Shown: piece after piece, positions 48,450-57,447 of the stretch
Position numbering within the stretch: the first letter of the stretch is position 1
Layout of the letters: the number at the start of each line of letters is the position of its first letter
Origin: Hyphomicrobiales bacterium
GTDB taxonomy: Bacteria > Pseudomonadota > Alphaproteobacteria > Rhizobiales > Rhizobiaceae
Direction: 5' to 3'
NCBI GenBank assembly: GCA_900472485.1
Contig: UCII01000014.1
Location: 69,519-133,518, forward strand
Length of the DNA: 64,000 nucleotides
The notes under the pieces: model-generated
Database searches by the model: none
What the model saw: only the letters and a program-made list of their open reading frames with translations
What the model was told of the DNA's origin: nothing
Translations under genes and position numbers: made by a program

Positions 48450-50795
48450 TCAGAATTCTTCCCAATCGTCCTGGGCAAGCGCCGTGGCACCCTGTATCTG
48501 TGGAATGGCTTTGCGTGCCGGTGCTGCCGCGGGCGCAGGCGCGCGACGCGGCGCCGCGGGAGCCCGCATCTGCTGGGCGGTCGCCCGCAATGCGCTGGCA
48601 TTGTCCGGAACGGCGCGAGCGGTGCGGAAGCGTGCAACGAGCGCCCTGAGCGACTGGGCTTCCTCGGCGAGCGCGACGCTCGAGGCTGTGGTTTCCTCGA
48701 CCATCGCGGCATTCTGCTGGGTTACCTGATCCATCTGGTTCATGGCCGAGTTGATTTCCTTGAGGCCGATAGCTTGCTCGCTTGCGGAAGCGGAGATCTG
48801 GCGAATCAAGCCGTTGATCTCCATGACCTGCTGGGCGATCTTGTGCAGGGCATCACCCGTGCGGCCGACCAGATCGACGCCTTCCTTGACCTGTCCGGCC
48901 GAAGCGTTGATCAGGGTCTTGATCTCCTTGGCGGCATTGGCCGAGCGCTGGGCCAGCTCGCGCACTTCCTGCGCGACAACGGCAAAGCCCTTGCCGGCTT
49001 CGCCTGCGCGGGCTGCTTCGACACCGGCGTTCAGCGCGAGGAGGTTGGTCTGGAAGGCGATTTCGTCGATGACGCCGATAATGCGCGACACCTCCTGCGA
49101 CGATTGCTCGATGCCGTGCATGGAGGAAATGGCCTTCTGCACGATCTCGCCGGAATGCTCTGCGTCCTCTGATGCGGCATTGACGCTGGTTGCCGCCGTA
49201 CGAGCGTTTTCGGCGCTGGAATTGACCTGCGCGGTCAGCTCGTTGAGGGCCGCCGCAGTCTCTTCAAGGCTCGCTGCCTGCTGTTCGGTGCGGCGGGCGA
49301 GGTCCGAGGCGCTGTTGCTGATTTCGCCGGTGCCGCTGCCGATATTGCCGACGCTGACATTGACGGTATGAACCGTCTCCTCGAGGCTCGCCAGCGCGGC
49401 ATTGAAGTCCTGCTTGAGCTGGGCATATTCGCCGGGGAAGTCGTCGGTGATCCGCTGAGTGAGATTGCCCTTGGAGAGCTCAGCGAGGCTTTGGCCGAGA
49501 ATGCCGACGATATGGCGCTGAAGGGTAACGCTCTCGTTGCGTTCGCTCTCCGAGCGGCGGCGTTCGCCTTCGGCAGCCAGGCGCTGGTCGTTGGCTTCAC
49601 CTTCCAGGCGCTTGGTGTCGGCTAGCGCAAAGCGGAACCCTTCCAATGCCTTGGCGACTGACCCCACTTCGTCCGCACGAGCCTGACCGGCGACCGGCTC
49701 GGCATAATTGCCGGCGCTGAGGCGATTGACGCTGGCGACGAGGCCGGCGAGCGGCGTCTGCACGAAACTGCGCACAGCGGCATAAAGAGCGAGCATCACG
49801 GCAGCAAGCACCAGGATGCCAGCGACGATCATCATGTAGGTCTGATCGCGTACGGGTGCTGCGATTGCGCTGTGCGGTACGTCGATGAGAACGACCCAGG
49901 TGGCATTGAGACCCGGAACGGCGAAAGGATAGACGACGCGGTCGAATTCTTCGCTGCCTGCATCGGAAAGATTCTTGAGGATGCTTGCGGAAGAGGAGGT
50001 CAAAGCTGCCTTGATGACGTCAGCGCCGGAACCATTATAGTCCTTCATCAGCAGGTCGGCGCTCGGTGCCACCAGCCATTTGTTGTCCTGGGAAACCAGC
50101 AGCACGCGGCCGGTGCCGAAAGGCTGCATCTTCTGCAGCTTCGTCGAAAGCGAATTGAGGGAGATATCGACGCCTGCAACGCCGATCAGCTTTCCGCCCG
50201 ACATGACCGGATAAGCAATCGAGCTCATGGTCGTCGGAACATCGGTGCCCTGCGCGAGGTAGGGTGGCGTGATCGCGCCTTTGCCGCTGTCGGCAGCAAG
50301 CTTCCACCATGCGGCGCTGTAATCATTGTCGAAGGTCGAGAACTGGATGCCGCCATCCTTGGTCTTCGACCAATAGGGCGTGAAGGCGCCCTTGTCGTTC
50401 ACGGCCTGATCCTTGTTGTTGGCAAGCTCGGTCGTCTTGCCATCCAGCGCGCCGAGCTGCTCACAGAACCAGCTGCCGAAGGCAAAGGCATTCTGCTCGA
50501 CATTCGCCTTGAGGATATTGACCATGCCCTTGCGGTCGAAGGTATGGCCCTCGTGGCCGCGGCCGATGATGGCGGCCATGGAGCGGGCGGCACTCGCCAT
50601 TTCGCCGACATTGGCGGCGATCTCGTTGGAAATGGATTTGGCCTCGGTATTCGCCTGATCCATCGTCAGCGTCTCGACGCGATCGCGGGTCTGGGAAATC
50701 AGCAGAAAATTGGAAACCAGCAGAACGAGTGCGATCGCCAGCCCGGTGACCAAGATGAGCTTGGCCGCAAGCGACTTCATGCGAAAGATGAACAT
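48450..50795 (-). CDS. Methyl-accepting chemotaxis protein with dCache sensor
   Basis: The 781-residue protein has a first membrane helix (about residues 9-32), a large periplasmic double-Cache region (about 35-305: NEIAANVGEMASAARSMAAII, AYPVMSGGKLIGVAGVDISL), a second helix (about 312-335), HAMP-like parts and a signalling domain with the hairpin IDEIAFQTNLLALNAGVEAARAGEAGKGFAVVAQEVRELAQRSANAAKEI. It ends DDWEEF, a pentapeptide of the x-W-x-x-F type that tethers CheR/CheB. Ligand unknown; dCache often binds amino acids, purines or organic acids. The start at 50795 is preceded by GAGGA. Confidence 0.92.
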   Translation of the reverse strand: MFIFRMKSLAAKLILVTGLAIALVLLVSNFLLISQTRDRVETLTMDQANTEAKSISNEIAANVGEMASAARSMAAIIGRGHEGHTFDRKGMVNILKANVEQNAFAFGSWFCEQLGALDGKTTELANNKDQAVNDKGAFTPYWSKTKDGGIQFSTFDNDYSAAWWKLAADSGKGAITPPYLAQGTDVPTTMSSIAYPVMSGGKLIGVAGVDISLNSLSTKLQKMQPFGTGRVLLVSQDNKWLVAPSADLLMKDYNGSGADVIKAALTSSSASILKNLSDAGSEEFDRVVYPFAVPGLNATWVVLIDVPHSAIAAPVRDQTYMMIVAGILVLAAVMLALYAAVRSFVQTPLAGLVASVNRLSAGNYAEPVAGQARADEVGSVAKALEGFRFALADTKRLEGEANDQRLAAEGERRRSESERNESVTLQRHIVGILGQSLAELSKGNLTQRITDDFPGEYAQLKQDFNAALASLEETVHTVNVSVGNIGSGTGEISNSASDLARRTEQQAASLEETAAALNELTAQVNSSAENARTAATSVNAASEDAEHSGEIVQKAISSMHGIEQSSQEVSRIIGVIDEIAFQTNLLALNAGVEAARAGEAGKGFAVVAQEVRELAQRSANAAKEIKTLINASAGQVKEGVDLVGRTGDALHKIAQQVMEINGLIRQISASASEQAIGLKEINSAMNQMDQVTQQNAAMVEETTASSVALAEEAQSLRALVARFRTARAVPDNASALRATAQQMRAPAAPRRAPAPAAAPARKAIPQIQGATALAQDDWEEF

Positions 50796-50939
50796 CATTT
50801 CCTCGAAAAAAGCGATGCGTCGGATACACATTATCCGAATGCAAGGTCGGCGCAGGATGGCCCTGTCATGGAGCCGCCGTTAAGATTCCTGCCGCGGCTC
50901 AAAGGCTATGCGCGCCAGGCCAGAGGAGAATGATATGGA

Positions 50940-50965
50940 AGCGCAAAAATTTAATTAATTGCGCT
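50940..50965. other. Perfect inverted repeat with AT-rich centre between rbsK and the chemoreceptor
   Basis: AGCGCAA (50940-50946) and TTGCGCT (50959-50965) flank a 12-base A/T-only centre. It lies 25 bases after the rbsK stop and 145 bases before the chemoreceptor start. It may be a transcription-factor site or a weak terminator; there is no long T-run. Confidence 0.35.
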
Positions 50966-50989
50966 TCGCAAGGGTTGTGAAATTTAACC

Positions 50990-51889
50990 CTAAAGCTTTT
51001 CGGCGACTTCGCTGGCAACCGGGATGGACGGCTGCGCGCCCGGCTTCAGGCAAGTCAGCGAACCGGCGACGGCGGCGCGGCGCAGGCTGGCATGGAAATC
51101 CAGACCCTGATCGAGGCTCGCGGTAAAATAGCCGCAGAAGGTATCGCCGGCGCCGACGGTATCCACCGGCTCGATGACGAGGCCCTTGGCGCGCGCGAGC
51201 TCGCCGTCGCGAATGGCGATTACGCCGTCGCCGCCAAGCGTGACGATCAGCGTCTGGCCGGTTTCACCATGCAGGCGGACGAGGGCAGCCTCACGCTCGG
51301 ATGCCGACATGTTGTCCTGGCCGGCCAGCCTCTCGAATTCCGTCTCGTTGGCGATGACGATATCGGCAAGCCGGCCGAGGCGGGCAGCCTCAGGGATCAG
51401 AGGGGCCAGATTGAGCACGGTGCGCACGCCCTTTGCTTTCGCCGTATTCAGCGCCATCTCAACGGCGGCAACCGGAATTTCGAGCTGAAGCATCAGCGTA
51501 TCGCCGGCGTTCAGAGCGGCGACGGCGGCGGCAACGTGTTCGGCCGCATTGGTGCCATTGGCGCCCGGAACGACAGCGATCATATTCTCGCCGTCACCGC
51601 CCACCAGGATGAGAGCAGTACCGGTCGGTTCTGACACGCGCCGGACGGTAGAAAGATCGGTCCCTGCCGCATCGAGCAAGGCAAGCGCGGGCTCCGCGAA
51701 GGCATCATTGCCGACCGCCCCGCTCAGGCGGACCGTTGCGCCGGCGCGGCGCGCGGCCAGCGCCTGGTTGGCGCCCTTGCCGCCGGCGGCCGTCGAGAAG
51801 CCGTTGCCGGCGACCGTTTCGCCCGGCTTCGGCAAACGATCCGTGGTGGCGATGAGGTCCATGTTGATGGAGCCGAAAATAGTGATCAT
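50990..51889 (-). CDS. rbsK: Ribokinase
   Basis: The 299-residue PfkB-family kinase phosphorylates ribose at O5. It starts MITIFGSINMDLIATTDRLPKPGETVAGNGFSTAAGGKGANQALAARRAGA; the N-terminal GGKGANQA and the C-terminal EPVDTVGAGDTFCGYFTASL with catalytic Asp (G-A-G-D) are the PfkB signatures. Length fits RbsK. No rbs transporter is adjacent; the nearby nucleoside hydrolase gives a possible source of ribose. Confidence 0.92.
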   Translation of the reverse strand: MITIFGSINMDLIATTDRLPKPGETVAGNGFSTAAGGKGANQALAARRAGATVRLSGAVGNDAFAEPALALLDAAGTDLSTVRRVSEPTGTALILVGGDGENMIAVVPGANGTNAAEHVAAAVAALNAGDTLMLQLEIPVAAVEMALNTAKAKGVRTVLNLAPLIPEAARLGRLADIVIANETEFERLAGQDNMSASEREAALVRLHGETGQTLIVTLGGDGVIAIRDGELARAKGLVIEPVDTVGAGDTFCGYFTASLDQGLDFHASLRRAAVAGSLTCLKPGAQPSIPVASEVAEKL

Positions 51890-51990
51890 GCGGTGTCCTG
51901 CCCTGGGTGTTGATCTCGCATGATCCTGCCCGAAGGCGCCTTATGTCTTTGTGGATCATGCATCGATTGCGGGCGACACTGCCGAAGCGA

Positions 51991-53169
51991 TCAGTCTTCG
52001 TCAACTACCCTGAGCTTGAGTTGGCTTGTGCGGTTGTCGACAGGCTTGGGCCGCTCTTCCGGCCGCGCCTTGGCAGGCTCTTTCGCCGCCTCGAATTCCA
52101 GCGCCTCTATCCGCTCGCCGCGCCGCGCCAGCTTGTCGGCCGAGGTGACGATCATGTCGACATCCTTCTGCGCCATGGCGAAATGGCCCTGCAGCTTGCG
52201 CACGCGTTCATCGAGGCGCGAGAGGTCGTCCATTAGATGCGCCACTTCGCTTTGGATGACATGGGCCTGCTCGCGCATGCGCTGGTCCTTCAGCACAGCC
52301 TGGATGACTTGGATCGACAGCATCAGCAGCGAGGGTGAGACGATGACGATGCGCGCGCGCTGGGCCTTCTGTACGATCGCCTCGAAATTCTCGTGGATCT
52401 CCGCGAAGATCGACTCGGACGGCACGAAGAGAAAGGCCGTATCCTGTGTCTCGCCGGGGATCAGATATTTTTCCGAGATATCGCGGATATGCAGTTCCAG
52501 ATCCCTCCGGAACTGCTGCGCGGCGATCTTGCCATGTTCGGGGCTGCCGGCGCTGCGAATGGCGTTCCAAGCCTCCAGCGGAAATTTCGCGTCGATCACA
52601 AGCGGTGGCGAACTGTTCGGCATGCGAACGGTACAGTCAGGCCGGGAGCCGTTCGACAGCGTCGCCTGGAACGCATAGGCGCCCATCGGCAGTCCATCGG
52701 CAATGATGGTTTCCATGCGCGCTTGGCCGAAAGCGCCACGTGTTTGCTTGTTGGAAAGGATGGCCTGCAGGCCGACGACATCCTTGGCCAGGGTCTGGAT
52801 GTTGGTCTGGGCGGCATCGATGACGGCAAGCCTTTCCTGCAGGCGGCGCAGGTTTTCATGGGTCGAGCGCGTCTGCTCGCCGATCGTCGCCGTCACCCGT
52901 TGCGACATGCCGTCGAGGCGCTGGCCGATGGCTTGATTGAGCTCGGCCTGTCTGGAGCCGAAGACTTCGGCCATGGTGGCAAGCCGCCCCTGCATCTCTG
53001 CCTGCGACCGCAGCAGCGCCGCCATCGTGTGCTCGGCATCAAGCTCATCGTCCTCCGCCTGTGCCTTGCTGCGGACGAAAAGGACGATCACTGCGATCGC
53101 AAGTAGGATAACGAGGCCGGTCAGAACCTGGACGGTGGAAATGGCTTGGCCGAAGATGATGAAAGACAT
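51991..53169 (-). CDS. rmuC: DNA recombination protein RmuC
   Basis: RmuC limits inversions at short inverted repeats. The protein has an N-terminal membrane helix (VQVLTGLVILLAIAVIVLFV), a coiled-coil segment (about residues 35-140), and the RmuC domain with PDCTVRMPNSSPPLVIDAKFPLEAW, HIRDISEKYLIPGETQDTAFLFVPSESIFAEIHENF and IVSPSLLMLSIQVIQAVLKDQRM. The start is uncertain: a GTG at 53199 gives 402 residues, ATG at 53169 gives 392; I chose the ATG. It is divergent from def. Confidence 0.93.
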   Translation of the reverse strand: MSFIIFGQAISTVQVLTGLVILLAIAVIVLFVRSKAQAEDDELDAEHTMAALLRSQAEMQGRLATMAEVFGSRQAELNQAIGQRLDGMSQRVTATIGEQTRSTHENLRRLQERLAVIDAAQTNIQTLAKDVVGLQAILSNKQTRGAFGQARMETIIADGLPMGAYAFQATLSNGSRPDCTVRMPNSSPPLVIDAKFPLEAWNAIRSAGSPEHGKIAAQQFRRDLELHIRDISEKYLIPGETQDTAFLFVPSESIFAEIHENFEAIVQKAQRARIVIVSPSLLMLSIQVIQAVLKDQRMREQAHVIQSEVAHLMDDLSRLDERVRKLQGHFAMAQKDVDMIVTSADKLARRGERIEALEFEAAKEPAKARPEERPKPVDNRTSQLKLRVVDED

Positions 53170-53355
53170 GAAACCTGGCGCGCTGATGAAGTTCTTCACG
53201 CAAGCATAGCAAAATTGTTGTGAATATCCAGATCAAACCGTGAACAAAATTTCGAGACCATCCGCCGCCGTTCGGATTGCTGCCGTTGAAAAAACACCGC
53301 CTCACCGCCATCTTGGCGATTCCATCGCACAACAAGATGCGTTATGGGAAACGTC

Positions 53356-53871
53356 ATGACGATCAAGCCACTCATCATTTTGCCCGACCCGCTGCTTCGC
53401 CAGGCTTCCAAGCCCATCGAGCAGATCGATACCGAAATTCAGCGCCTCGCCGACGACATGCTGGAAACCATGTATGACGCGCCGGGCATCGGCCTTGCGG
53501 CGATCCAGATCGGCGTTCCCCGCCGCATGCTGGTCATCGACGTTGCGCGCGAAGGCGAAGAGAAGAAGCCGCGGGTGTTCATCAATCCGGAGATCGTCGC
53601 GTCTTCGGATGAACGCTCGGTCTATGAGGAAGGCTGCCTTTCCATTCCGGATTACTACGCCGAGGTGGAGCGCCCCGCACGCGTCACCGTCAAGCATCTA
53701 GACCGCGACGGCAAGGAACAACTCACCGAGGCCGACGGTCTGCTTGCGACCTGCGTACAGCACGAGATCGACCACCTGAACGGCGTGCTCTTCATCGACT
53801 ATATCTCGCGCCTGAAGCGGGAGATGGTGATCAAGAAGTTTACGAAGGCCGCCAAATCGAAGGCTCTCTGA
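53356..53871 (+). CDS. def: Peptide deformylase
   Basis: Def removes the formyl group from nascent proteins. The 171-residue protein has the three metal motifs: GIGLAAIQIGVP (G-x-G-x-A-A-x-Q), EEGCLSIPDY (E-G-C-L-S) and QHEIDHLNGVLFID (H-E-x-x-H). The chosen ATG gives MTIKPLIILPDPLLRQASKPI with GGGAAAC upstream; a start four codons earlier is possible. In rhizobia as I recall, fmt follows directly, but here a toxin-antitoxin pair is between them. Confidence 0.96.
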   Translation: MTIKPLIILPDPLLRQASKPIEQIDTEIQRLADDMLETMYDAPGIGLAAIQIGVPRRMLVIDVAREGEEKKPRVFINPEIVASSDERSVYEEGCLSIPDYYAEVERPARVTVKHLDRDGKEQLTEADGLLATCVQHEIDHLNGVLFIDYISRLKREMVIKKFTKAAKSKAL

Positions 53872-53880
53872 TCCCAGACA

Positions 53881-53922
53881 TTGAAAGATCGAGCTGAAAC
53901 GCCTATGATATCATTGATATCA
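53881..53922 (+). promoter_or_regulatory. Promoter and overlapping operator of the toxin-antitoxin pair
   Basis: TTGAAA (53881) and TATGAT (53904) are separated by exactly 17 bases, a strong sigma-70-type promoter. A perfect inverted repeat TGATATC-ATT-GATATCA (53906-53922) overlaps the -10 box. The FitA-like antitoxin starts 14 bases later. This is the expected layout for autorepression by a ribbon-helix-helix antitoxin. Confidence 0.7.
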
Positions 53923-53935
53923 AATGGAGGCGCGA

Positions 53936-54196
53936 ATGAGTGATCTGTTGCTGCGCGGCATCGACGACAGCTTGAAGGAGCAGTTGCAGGCAAATGCCAG
54001 CAGGCATGGCCGCAGCCTCTCGGATGAGGCGATCGAACTGCTGCGTCAATCGCTTGGACGCCAGCAAGGTGGGAGCAACTCGGCGGGGCAGCGATTGAGA
54101 GCAATTCTTGGCGCAGAAAAGCTCAGCGAAGAGGAAATCGAGGCAATCAATGCTTTTCGGAATGCGCCGGATCGCGATCCGCCTCATTTCGAATAG
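53936..54196 (+). CDS. FitA-like ribbon-helix-helix antitoxin
   Basis: The 86-residue protein starts MSDLLLRGIDDSLKEQLQANASRHGRSLSDEAIELLRQSL, an Arc/MetJ-type ribbon-helix-helix (residues 1-42) typical of FitA/VapB antitoxins; the C-terminal half (LRAILGAEKLSEEEIEAINAFRN) would bind and block the toxin. GGAGG precedes the ATG (53928-53932); an ATG four codons earlier is less likely. The toxin gene starts 15 bases after its stop. It lies between def and fmt. Confidence 0.88.
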   Translation: MSDLLLRGIDDSLKEQLQANASRHGRSLSDEAIELLRQSLGRQQGGSNSAGQRLRAILGAEKLSEEEIEAINAFRNAPDRDPPHFE

Positions 54197-54211
54197 TGCT
54201 CTGGCCTGCGC

Positions 54212-54631
54212 ATGATCGTTCTGGACACCAATGTTGTATCGGAGTTGCAAGGGCGGCTGCATAGCGAGCGCATATTGTCCTGGCTGGATAGCTTCGCCGT
54301 CGAGGCCGTTTTTCTGACCACCATCACCATCGGCGAGATTAGATTTGGACTGGAACTCCTGGCTGACGGGAAGCGCAAAGCGGCACTTGTCGCGGAGCTG
54401 GATGCGATAGAGGCAGAGTTTTCGGGCCGTGTTCTGGGATTTTCGAGCAACGCAGCCCATCAATACGGAATAATCTCCGCTCATCGCCACAAGATTGGGC
54501 GAAGGATGGAAACGAAGGACGCCATGATCGCCGCCATCTGCCTCGCGAGCGGTGCGACATTGGCGACGCGCAATACAAAAGACTTCGAGGGGCTTGATCT
54601 CAGGCTCATAAACCCGTTTGAAGGCGGCTAG
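54212..54631 (+). CDS. FitB/VapC-like PIN-domain toxin
   Basis: The 139-residue protein has PIN-domain features: MIVLDTNVVSELQ (first Asp, D5), TITIGEIRFGLELL (Glu), RRMETKDAMIAAICLASGATLATRNTKDFEGL (Asp and the N/D motif at the C-terminus). These acids form the Mg-dependent RNase site; VapC/FitB toxins cut tRNA or rRNA, but the target here is unknown. Base composition is a little lower in GC than the neighbours. With its antitoxin it makes a complete type II module. Confidence 0.9.
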   Translation: MIVLDTNVVSELQGRLHSERILSWLDSFAVEAVFLTTITIGEIRFGLELLADGKRKAALVAELDAIEAEFSGRVLGFSSNAAHQYGIISAHRHKIGRRMETKDAMIAAICLASGATLATRNTKDFEGLDLRLINPFEGG

Positions 54632-54703
54632 CGTTTGATCCGATGGCATGCGCCGCGGCCGCTGGGTCATTCGAAATCTGATATTCTTAGCCGGATGGAT
54701 CGC

Positions 54704-55651
54704 ATGTCGCTCAACATCATCTTTATGGGAACGCCCGAATTCTCCGTGCCGACATTGCGGTCCCTGATCGATGCGGGCCACAAGATTCGTGCCGTCTATA
54801 CGCAGCCGCCGCGTCCCGGCGGGCGGCGAGGGCTCGACCTGCAGAAATCGCCGGTGCATCAGGCGGCCGAATTGTTAGGCCTGCCGGTCTTCACGCCCGT
54901 CAACTTCAAGGATCCCGACGAGCGCCAGCGCTTTCGCGATCTGGATGCCGATGTCGCCGTCGTCGTGGCCTATGGCCTGCTGCTGCCGGAGGCAATCCTG
55001 ATCGGTACGCGCCTCGGCTGCTACAACGGCCATGCCTCTTTGCTGCCGCGCTGGCGCGGGGCAGCTCCCATCCAGCGAGCGATCATGGCTGGCGACAAAA
55101 AAACCGGCATGATGGTGATGAAGATGGACAAGGGGCTGGATACCGGCCCGATCGCTTTGACACGCGAAGTGGAGATCGGCGACGCCATGACCGCGGGTGA
55201 ATTGCATGACAGGCTAATGCTTGTCGGCGCAAAGGCCATGGCCGAGGCGATGAACAAGCTGGAGCATGATGAACTACCGCTGACCGCCCAGCCGTCCGAA
55301 GGCGTTCTTTATGCCGCAAAGATCGACAAGGGTGAAACCCGCATCGATTTCGGCAGGCCGGCAGCCGAGGTCCATAATCATATCCGTGGCCTGTCGCCCT
55401 TTCCCGGCGCCTGGTTCGAAGCCGAAATCGCCGGTCGGCCAGAACGCATCAAGGTGCTCGGCTCGGAATTGGCAGAAGGTAAGGGAGCTTCCGGTCGGGT
55501 CCTGACGGATGATCTCGTCATTGCCTGCGCTTCCGGCGCCGTCAGGCTAACGAAGCTACAGAAGGCCGGCGGCAAGCCCTTGGCGGCAGCCGACTTCCTG
55601 CGTGGCACACCGATCGCACCAGGCACCATGCTTGCCTCGGAGCAAGCCTGA
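54704..55651 (+). CDS. fmt: Methionyl-tRNA formyltransferase
   Basis: Fmt formylates initiator Met-tRNA with 10-formyl-THF. The 315-residue product has IIFMGTPEFSVPTLRSLI at the N-terminus and CYNGHASLLPRWRGAAPIQRAI (about residues 107-125) with the N-x-H folate-enzyme motif; GxxDTGPI is present as KGLDTGPIAL. The C-terminal domain begins about residue 205. The frame opens at 54635, but ATG at 54704 matches the family. The truA ATG overlaps its stop by 1 base. Confidence 0.95.
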   Translation: MSLNIIFMGTPEFSVPTLRSLIDAGHKIRAVYTQPPRPGGRRGLDLQKSPVHQAAELLGLPVFTPVNFKDPDERQRFRDLDADVAVVVAYGLLLPEAILIGTRLGCYNGHASLLPRWRGAAPIQRAIMAGDKKTGMMVMKMDKGLDTGPIALTREVEIGDAMTAGELHDRLMLVGAKAMAEAMNKLEHDELPLTAQPSEGVLYAAKIDKGETRIDFGRPAAEVHNHIRGLSPFPGAWFEAEIAGRPERIKVLGSELAEGKGASGRVLTDDLVIACASGAVRLTKLQKAGGKPLAAADFLRGTPIAPGTMLASEQA

Positions 55652-56457
55652 TGCCGCGTTACAAAATGACCGTCGAATATGACGGCATTCCCTATGTCGG
55701 TTGGCAACGCCAGGAAAACGGCCCCTCCGTGCAGGGTGCGATCGAAGGCGCCATCCTGTCCTTGACCGGTGAAACCGTTTCGATCCGCGGGGCGGGACGC
55801 ACCGATTCCGGTGTGCATGCTATGGGGCAGGTCATGCACGCCGATCTTTCCAAGGAATGGAAGGTCTATACGCTGCGCAATGCCCTGAATGCCCATTTGA
55901 AGCTCGCCGGTAACCGTATTGCCATTCTCGATATCGTCGAGGTCGACCAAAGCTTCGATGCACGCTTTTCAGCCATCCGCCGCCACTATCTCTATCGCAT
56001 CATCGCCCGCCGCGCGCCGCTTGCACTGGAAGCCGGTCGTGCATGGTGGGTGCCGAAGGATATGGACCACGAGGTCATGCATGCCGCGGCGCAGACCCTT
56101 GTGGGACGGCATGATTTCACCACCTTCCGTTCGGCGCATTGCCAGGCGAACAGCCCGGTGCGCACGCTCGACCGGCTGGATGTGACGCGCAGCGGCGAGC
56201 TGATCGAGATCCGCGCCACCGCGCAAAGCTTCCTGCACAATCAGATCCGCTCCTTCGCCGGCACGCTGAAGCTCGCGGGCGAGGGCAAATGGACGCCTGA
56301 CGATGTGCGCGCGGCGCTGGAAGCTCGGGACCGCAAGGCCTGCGGTCCTGTCGCTCCGCCGGATGGGCTCTATTTCATGCAGGTGGATTATCGTGACGGT
56401 GCCGGTTCGGCCGGCAACGAAGGGGAGACTATCGATGACGGTGACGATCTATCATAA
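55651..56457 (+). CDS. truA: tRNA pseudouridine(38-40) synthase TruA
   Basis: TruA makes pseudouridine at tRNA positions 38-40. The 268-residue protein has MPRYKMTVEYDGIPYVGWQRQ and the catalytic motif RGAGRTDSGVHAMGQVMHAD with the nucleophile Asp (about residue 52). RSFAGTLKLAGEGKWTPDDVRAALEARDR is the usual C-terminal region. It overlaps fmt by 1 base and is overlapped by arsC by 23 bases, so the three form one transcript. Confidence 0.96.
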   Translation: MPRYKMTVEYDGIPYVGWQRQENGPSVQGAIEGAILSLTGETVSIRGAGRTDSGVHAMGQVMHADLSKEWKVYTLRNALNAHLKLAGNRIAILDIVEVDQSFDARFSAIRRHYLYRIIARRAPLALEAGRAWWVPKDMDHEVMHAAAQTLVGRHDFTTFRSAHCQANSPVRTLDRLDVTRSGELIEIRATAQSFLHNQIRSFAGTLKLAGEGKWTPDDVRAALEARDRKACGPVAPPDGLYFMQVDYRDGAGSAGNEGETIDDGDDLS

Positions 56458-56836
56458 TCCAGCCTGCGGCACGTCGCGCAACACGCTGGCGATGATCCGC
56501 CAGTCCGGCGAAGAACCCGTCGTTATCGAATATCTGAAGACGCCGCCCAGCCGCGGACAGCTGGCGGAGCTCGTTGCCGCGATGGGCCTGACGACCCGCG
56601 ATCTTCTCCGCCAAAAGGGAACGCCCTATGACGAGCTCGGCCTTGGCAATCCCGATCTCACCGAGGATCAGCTGCTTGAGCGGATGATCGAGTACCCGAT
56701 CCTGATCAACCGTCCGATCGTGGTGACGGAGAAAGGCGTGCGTCTCTGCCGCCCGTCCGAACGCGTGCTCGATATCTTGCCGAACCCAGATATCGGCCCG
56801 TTTACCAAGGAAGATGGCGACGTCGTCAACCGTTAA
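56435..56836 (+). CDS. arsC: Glutaredoxin-type arsenate reductase ArsC
   Basis: The 133-residue protein has the ArsC/Spx thioredoxin-like fold: IYHNPACGTSRNTLAMIR with catalytic Cys (about residue 11), then YLKTPPSRGQLAEL, a conserved Arg in LINRPIVVTEKGVRLCRPSERVLDIL. It fits the E. coli ArsC type that reduces arsenate with glutaredoxin and is of normal length. There are no ars transporter or regulator genes around, so it may be constitutive and its role could be general. It overlaps the truA end by 23 bases. Confidence 0.88.
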   Translation: MTVTIYHNPACGTSRNTLAMIRQSGEEPVVIEYLKTPPSRGQLAELVAAMGLTTRDLLRQKGTPYDELGLGNPDLTEDQLLERMIEYPILINRPIVVTEKGVRLCRPSERVLDILPNPDIGPFTKEDGDVVNR

Positions 56837-56847
56837 ACGCGACTACC

Positions 56848-57447
56848 TCAGCCCGGCGGATAGACGCCGAGGAAGCGCTGTAGGAAGTCCGTCAGCAGCA
56901 TGGTCGGAATAAGCAGCACCAGCGTCAGCGTGCCGATGAAGAGCGGATGCGTGCCGCAGATCATTCGAAGCATGCGCGCCAGCGAAAAGATGATCGCCAT
57001 CATCAGCGCCAGCCACAGCAACGCCGCCAACCCGCTGGAACCCGGAACGAAGGCGATCAAGGCGATGAGTAGCGCATTCAGATAGGATGTCGGCACGCCG
57101 AGCCAGTTCACGACGACGACGATCGGCGTGAACTTGTCGCCGAAGCGAAAAATCAGCAGCAACACGCCAGCAAGCACGAGCGGGATCAACCAGTTCGCAA
57201 ATTCGACTAAGGCCAGGCGCAGAAAGAAGGCAAGACCCGCCGATGTCTCCGGCGGCATGGCGGTGAGATAGGCCTTCTGCCACCACAGCCATGAAATGCC
57301 GATCGACGGCAGGCACCAAAAAATCGCCCAGAAGGAACGCAGCATGCCGCGGTCCGAAATGTCCAGATACTGGAATCCGCGCGCATCCATCCGGATCAGC
57401 AGCCATAGGCCGGACAGGTAATACTGGACTTCCTTAAAGCTCGGCAT
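56848..57447 (-). CDS. Predicted multi-pass membrane protein (YIP1-like)
   Basis: The 199-residue protein has about five hydrophobic segments (roughly residues 36-60, 68-100, 108-126, 130-160, 170-190). MPSFKEVQYYLSGLWLLIRMDARGFQYLDISDRGMLRSFWAIFW at the start is kept in rhizobial homologues I recall as hypothetical proteins. No catalytic motif is seen. Its coding start overlaps the dapE end by 14 bases, so it is coupled with dapE on the minus strand. Confidence 0.75.
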   Translation of the reverse strand: MPSFKEVQYYLSGLWLLIRMDARGFQYLDISDRGMLRSFWAIFWCLPSIGISWLWWQKAYLTAMPPETSAGLAFFLRLALVEFANWLIPLVLAGVLLLIFRFGDKFTPIVVVVNWLGVPTSYLNALLIALIAFVPGSSGLAALLWLALMMAIIFSLARMLRMICGTHPLFIGTLTLVLLIPTMLLTDFLQRFLGVYPPG

